DNA of 64,000 nucleotides, taken from Phragmites australis (lineage: Eukaryota; Streptophyta; Magnoliopsida; Poales; Poaceae). Position numbers and translations under genes: made by a program. The notes below the pieces were generated by a model. It saw only the letters and a program-made list of their open reading frames with translations. It was not told the DNA's origin and did not search any database. Where the stretch lies: NCBI RefSeq assembly GCF_958298935.1, contig NC_084923.1, forward strand, positions 24,404,501 to 24,468,500. Reading direction: 5' to 3'. The stretch's first letter is position 1. The number at the start of each line of letters is the position of its first letter. This document shows positions 59,781-64,000 of this stretch, one piece after another.

Positions 59781-60970
59781 GACTGTCCGGTTGACTAATT
59801 CTCTCCTCGTCTAGCTCCTATTGTTGGAGCTCTAGGGGTTGAACGAGCTGGAGCATTATTCCTATTGGCATTGGGCAATCCTTCGTGTAGTGATCTGGTT
59901 GATGGCAGATGTAGCATGTTATCTACGTAACAGCTGGTGTCAGGGTGCTACTCTGTTGGGACTGCCCTGCGCCAGAATTGTGGGCAGCGAATGCTGTTGT
60001 GCGGGATGTGGATCTCATAGTCTAATACTACATAGTTTGCTACTATCGATATTAGAATCTTTGCCTACGATTGAGACTTGTCCCTAGGACCTACTGCCTT
60101 GCTACCTCTGTTCAGAGAACATTCTCTTCCTTTCCGCCTCTATGGGTGCACGGGTCTCCTATAGAAGGATGGCCCTATTTAGCATAGTGTTGAAGTTAGG
60201 GTAGATGACAGGCACGAGCTGGACATACAAGCTGCGCTACAGGCCCTTTTTGAAATGATTCTGCTTCTTCTTGTCTGTTGACATGTCTTCTGGGGCATAG
60301 CAGGAAAGACGAATGAACTTCCAGATGTACTGATTTATTGTCATTGATCCTTGCTTTAGGCTATGAAATTTATCAGCCTTCATTTTCATAGTCCCTTCTG
60401 GCGCATGGTACTTTCAAAACTCTTCACAAAATTCCTCACAAGTGATGACATCGGCATCTACTGATGCCTCGCAGTAGTTCTCCCACCATTCTACTACTGA
60501 TCCAGTAAGCTGATGGGCTGCTAGATTCACCCTTTCTTGACCCTCACAATTAATGACTCTGAGCTTTTTGGTGATGGCCCTTATCTAGTCATCAGTCTCT
60601 AAGGGGTCTTCGTTATTGTCAAAAATTGGAGGTTTGATCCTCATGAACTTTGACATCTTGTTCTGAGGTTCATAACCTCAGTTGTTGTTTCCTACTTGTG
60701 ATATGGCCTCCAGTAGATGGGTTTGGTTGGCTATCACTGCCACCAGGTCAGTCTTTGGTGGTGTGGGTAGTGGGGTTTCTTGATTACTGCGATGGTTTTG
60801 CTGGACTTCCTTCTCCATTGGTTATCAGCTGACTTGGGAGTTGGCAACCCTGCCTCCGCCTCTACCTTGGCCCGTAGTGGCTCTCCTTTTGGATCCTATC
60901 GCACTTCTGATTTTAGATCCACCCTCAGGGGCCACAACGACGAGAGCCCCCTGGTGTTGTTGCTGACAGC
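59781..60970 (-). pseudogene. Gypsy gag with intact zinc knuckle but many stops
   Basis: The minus-strand text NQTHLLEAISQVGNNN, PPIFDNNEDPLETDD, KKLRVINCEGQERVNLAAHQ and LTGSVVEWWENYCEAS, then APEGTMKMKADKFHSLKQG, follows the plant gypsy gag core (about 60750-60240). A CCHC zinc knuckle CYICHQPDHYTKDC is intact at about 59874-59918. Stops interrupt it at several places (for example after GNNN, after LETDD, after FCEEF). An N-terminal Gly/Arg-rich stretch lies at about 60960-60830. It would form the particle and package RNA. Confidence 0.82.
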
Positions 60971-62461
60971 GAGACGATTGCCTGGATGATTCTATCTGTT
61001 CTCTGTAGATAAGAAAGAAAGCAAGAGCTGAGATGCAGCTAAAAGATGAGGACAAGCACGATAAAAGCAAGAACGATCCTGGCCAATCACGTAATCAAGA
61101 GCCAACAAGAATCAACACTAAACACAAGCACCAATAATATATATTAAACAAACTTAAGACTATCTCTGCTAGATCACTAGTACAAAAAATTTCGTTCTAC
61201 AAACAACAAAAGCATGCTCATAATGCATCTCACTATAGGGCTATCTATAACAGAAGCTACAAAAAGGATCTATTCCTATTGCTAACTAGCCGCGACATTT
61301 GCGGACCTATCAACGGCGTTGCTAGCGTTTAACTCAGTAGGTGAGAGGGTCCTTACTGGTGTCGAGATGGAAGTGTGGTAGAAGATCATGTCGACACTGT
61401 TGTCATTGTCATGGTCACTAACGAGCTCGCGCTCGCTAGGGTCCTCCTCCTTCAAGTCGTCGGTGGGTATCACCATATCTCCATCCTGAATTGGCTCGAC
61501 GAGCACTAAACCTCCACTGGCTATTGGAACTAGCGAGGGGCCAATCCTGCTGTCTGCTATAGTTATTGCTATATGTGTTGGTAGAAGAGGTACACCTAAA
61601 AGGACGATGTGTTGGGTCTGACTCGTTGGTAGCGTGAAGGTACTCTTCCTGGCAGTTGTTCTGACCCGAGAGCCATTCATGGTATTCTGTCTATTAAGAT
61701 CCCTGTGATGCAGCCTGAACTCTGTGGTGTCTTCAGCGTCTACGGCCTGGACTCTGATATGATCTAGCATCACACAAAGAGCTCTCTCCCATGTTTCTGG
61801 CTCCTCTACCCTCTAGCAACTAACCTGGAACAACTAATAGGTCTCATTGTGCATGTGCTCCAAGGCGTGGAGGTACTATGCCGTGACGGCCACGGTGGTG
61901 TCCTCCTCCTCTTCCTCCTTCCCTGCATCCTCCATGGCGGTTAGGCGTGCGCACCAAGCAGCTCGCTGGCTAGCGATAGCTGAAAAGTGCCTCATGGGAG
62001 TGTGTGCCACTTCTATGACATGCCTCCCACACAAGTGCCAAAGTGCTTCGTAGGGTACCAACTGATACGTGTCAGGGTACCGTACTCTAGTGGTGCTGAC
62101 ATGCCACGGTCGTCAGCTGGGGTATCTTGGACAGTCAAAGATCTACAGCAGAACCTAGCACTTCTGGGATCCATTCTCGTCGTATTCAAGCTAGGTGTAC
62201 TCTGGGCATCGGTTGTATCCCAGACGACAACAAACTTCCTATAGTAACTTGGGAAAGACCTTCACTCGTAGACATCGCATCATGTTCGAGTCCTCGCATT
62301 CCATCTGTCGGGGAAAAAGGGATAGCTTAGAACTAGCATAATAAGTTTTCAATGGTAACAAGATAGAAGGTAAGTATGGAAGCAGTTTGGATAACATAGT
62401 TTTTGGAAAATAAACAGACACGAGCAATTCTATCCTAAGGTCATGTCCTACAACCAAGCAT
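60971..62461 (-). other. Gypsy 5' leader between primer site and gag
   Basis: About 1.5 kb without a recognised domain. The 163-codon minus-strand frame at 61282-61773 has no conserved motif. Frames on the plus strand at 61847-62330 are opposite and unsupported. Such long leaders are common in this group. Confidence 0.5.
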
Positions 62462-62474
62462 GGCTCTGAAACCA
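62462..62474 (-). promoter_or_regulatory. Primer binding site of the gypsy chromovirus
   Basis: On the minus strand it reads TGGTTTCAGAGCC, one base from the initiator-Met complement. It lies about four bases from the 5' LTR, which fixes the element's orientation. Confidence 0.82.
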
Positions 62475-62478
62475 CTCC

Positions 62479-64000
62479 AATAAGACCCCAACCAGGGATC
62501 TCCTGTGCCACTCGTATTATTTTCTAGATCAAATAGCTGATACACACAATATAACAGTTATTATCATAGTCAAACTTCATACATGAGTACTAGGGTTCAG
62601 AGAACAAAAGGTGATAAACCATACTGTATATTACAAACCTATCCAAATGGCCAACAAAAGACACATCGGAAAGCAAAGACCCAAAGCCACAAGTAGCTAG
62701 GGTGTAAACACAACTTCTAATACAACTCTTTATCCTCACCTTCATCTCCAACGAAGTCAGCATTGGCTTCCTCATCTGAATGGCAGCAAGAGTGAGTACG
62801 AAAGGTACTCAGCAAGCCCTATACTACTTCAAGGTGTTGATAGATGCATAAAGAGGTAATTCAAGGATAAGGATTTACAGCTTAGTTTTAAGCGTAAAAC
62901 AGTTTATGCAGGTATCCAATTGCATCATCTATGATTGGCTTTAAAATAGTTTAAATAGTTCAAAACTAGATAACAAGCTAGATCTGAGGGTTTTTTGGTC
63001 CTGGAAGGGGCTACGCCTCACTCTATAGTCCCTATCATCACATCTGGTGTAACTCTAGTACCACACAGCTTCTGACAAATTGAGCTAGGAACCTCATCAC
63101 ACGGACATCTAGTCCACACACTCACTCATCAAAACATACGAACCCAAAGTCTATTCAAGTGTGACCATACCTTCGCATGTCAATGACCGTGGATACGGCT
63201 ATTCGAATAGGTTTACACTCTGCAGAGGTTGTACAACTTTACTCATACGATATGCTCAGCCTTCAACCATTGCAAGCGGAGTAGCGAATCATACCGAGAC
63301 ACTCCAGTCACCTTTCCTACTGGGCTTTTCTACAAGATTTACTCCCAAACGCCAGAGTCCATGTACTGAAGGCCGATCCCCTTTTTAAACCTAGGCCAAT
63401 ACTAGTAACCTTCAAACAGAGGGACAAATGCACACTTGACTGCTCGCTGCTCTCAGCCTCCTAGTATAATGTCCAACTTAGTCTGGTGAAGAAAAGTCAA
63501 GTCCTGCTCATTCATGACGTATGGTTGCACAGGGATGGCTAAGCATGATGGCGCAAGACTCGGTCCTTAAGCGGTCAGGGTAGGTATATTCTGGCAATAA
63601 ACACCATAGAGGTGACTCAACCCCCTAGGAGCATCCTCATCTAGAGTACTACTCCACCTGCCCCCGCTAAATAGTTTTCACCTATTTTTACACACCTCCC
63701 ACCATATTCCACATGATATCAAAGATTTCACAACCATCACGAAATTCATAACTATCAAGGATCCATGGTACATGAGTTTAACATTGACAAAAATAATTTC
63801 TATCTCCGAGGAGAGGTGTTTAAAAGCGACGTCTCTGAGGAGACATATTTAATCCTAAGCATGCTAGATATTAAGACGGCGTTTATCATTAATATAGATA
63901 ACAACAGGTAATCCTAGGGTAATATGCACTTTAGATGATAACCTTTATGGCATGGCAAGTGTTTAATAGGATTAACTACTACAAGCAGTTTGTAAAAACG
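62479..64000 (-). repeat. 5' LTR of the gypsy chromovirus (partial, runs off window)
   Basis: It is collinear with 52454-53345 through the CAAATAGCTGATAC start, GAGTACGAAAGGTACTCA and CGAATCATACCGAGACAC blocks. Beyond CTCCTAGT (about 63465) it carries sequence absent from the 3' LTR copy. The left terminal TG appears mutated (ATAAGACCCC). Confidence 0.82.

Larger units (their letters stand above)
52454..64000 (-). mobile_element. Gypsy chromovirus (Tekay-like), extends past window end
   Basis: Minus-strand element: 3' LTR at 52454-54959, polypurine tract at 54960-54975, pol with C-terminal chromodomain, gag, primer site at 62462-62474, and 5' LTR from about 62479 to beyond 64000. Integrase wording (SPFEALYGRKCRTHLLWSEV, VHNMFHVS) and the chromodomain place it among chromoviruses, most like Tekay/Del. 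It sits in the gag of copia C. A solo LTR (55091-56569) is nested in it. Coding regions carry many stops. The outer target duplication cannot be checked because the right end is outside the window. Confidence 0.92.

Noticed and set aside
61282..61773. 163-codon minus-strand frame as a host gene
   Set aside because: It lies in the gypsy leader between primer site and gag and shows no conserved domain.
1..64000. A novel multi-gene system, biosynthetic cluster or defence locus
   Set aside because: The only intact gene is VPS52; all other coding text is recognisable transposon protein or unsupported short frames.

Overview
This window is plant nuclear DNA, almost certainly from a grass (Poaceae). 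The evidence is one 19-exon gene with canonical GT-AG introns, copia and gypsy LTR retrotransposons of grass type, a PIF/Harbinger transposon, a Mutator-like (MULE) transposase and several MITEs. A panicoid grass is possible because of the CACCGG...CCGGTG-rich LTRs, but I cannot name the species. There are no bacterial-style operons, CRISPR arrays or recognisable tRNA or rRNA genes.

The only complete host gene I can support is VPS52, the GARP tethering-complex subunit. It lies on the minus strand (22663 down to 12881). All 19 exons join in phase to a 699-residue protein, close to the length of plant homologues. Everything else is repeats, broken transposon genes or unassigned intergenic DNA.

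Left arm (1-12.8 kb): a GRF-type zinc-finger gene fragment (+) abuts a decayed MULE transposase (-). The MULE is split by a copia element (595-6838; LTRs 595-1458 and 5968-6838; target-site duplication AATAC). Next come a GC-rich minisatellite, a truncated copia LTR (9131-10803) and a fold-back element with arms of about 265 bp (11478-12333).

Middle (12.8-32.5 kb): VPS52 is followed by a tandemly duplicated MITE-in-MITE cassette. One copy carries a 3.4-kb PIF/Harbinger element (24209-27630) with both of its genes. The second copy, at 28381, preserves the empty insertion site. A reverse-oriented LTR relic follows.

Right arm (32-64 kb): nested retrotransposons. A SIRE/Opie-like copia element (32558-42843, TSD CTCTC) sits in an older LTR-like sequence and itself contains a solo LTR (38696-40342, TSD ACCTT). 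Older LTR relics and a gag-like pseudogene follow at 44.8-49.3 kb. From 49.3 kb a gypsy LTR is broken by a copia element (LTR 50198-51904). That copia is cut by a minus-strand chromovirus (52454 to beyond the window end), whose chromodomain is split by a solo LTR (55091-56569, TSD ACTGT). All transposon coding regions carry stops, frameshifts, deletions or lost catalytic residues, so none looks autonomous.

I did not find a convincing novel gene system. The strongest observations are structural: the occupied/empty Harbinger site pair, the datable insertion stack, and LTRs studded with short CACCGG-type palindromes. Target-site duplications, splice sites and motifs were read directly from the sequence. 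Family names rest on motif recognition, without database searches.
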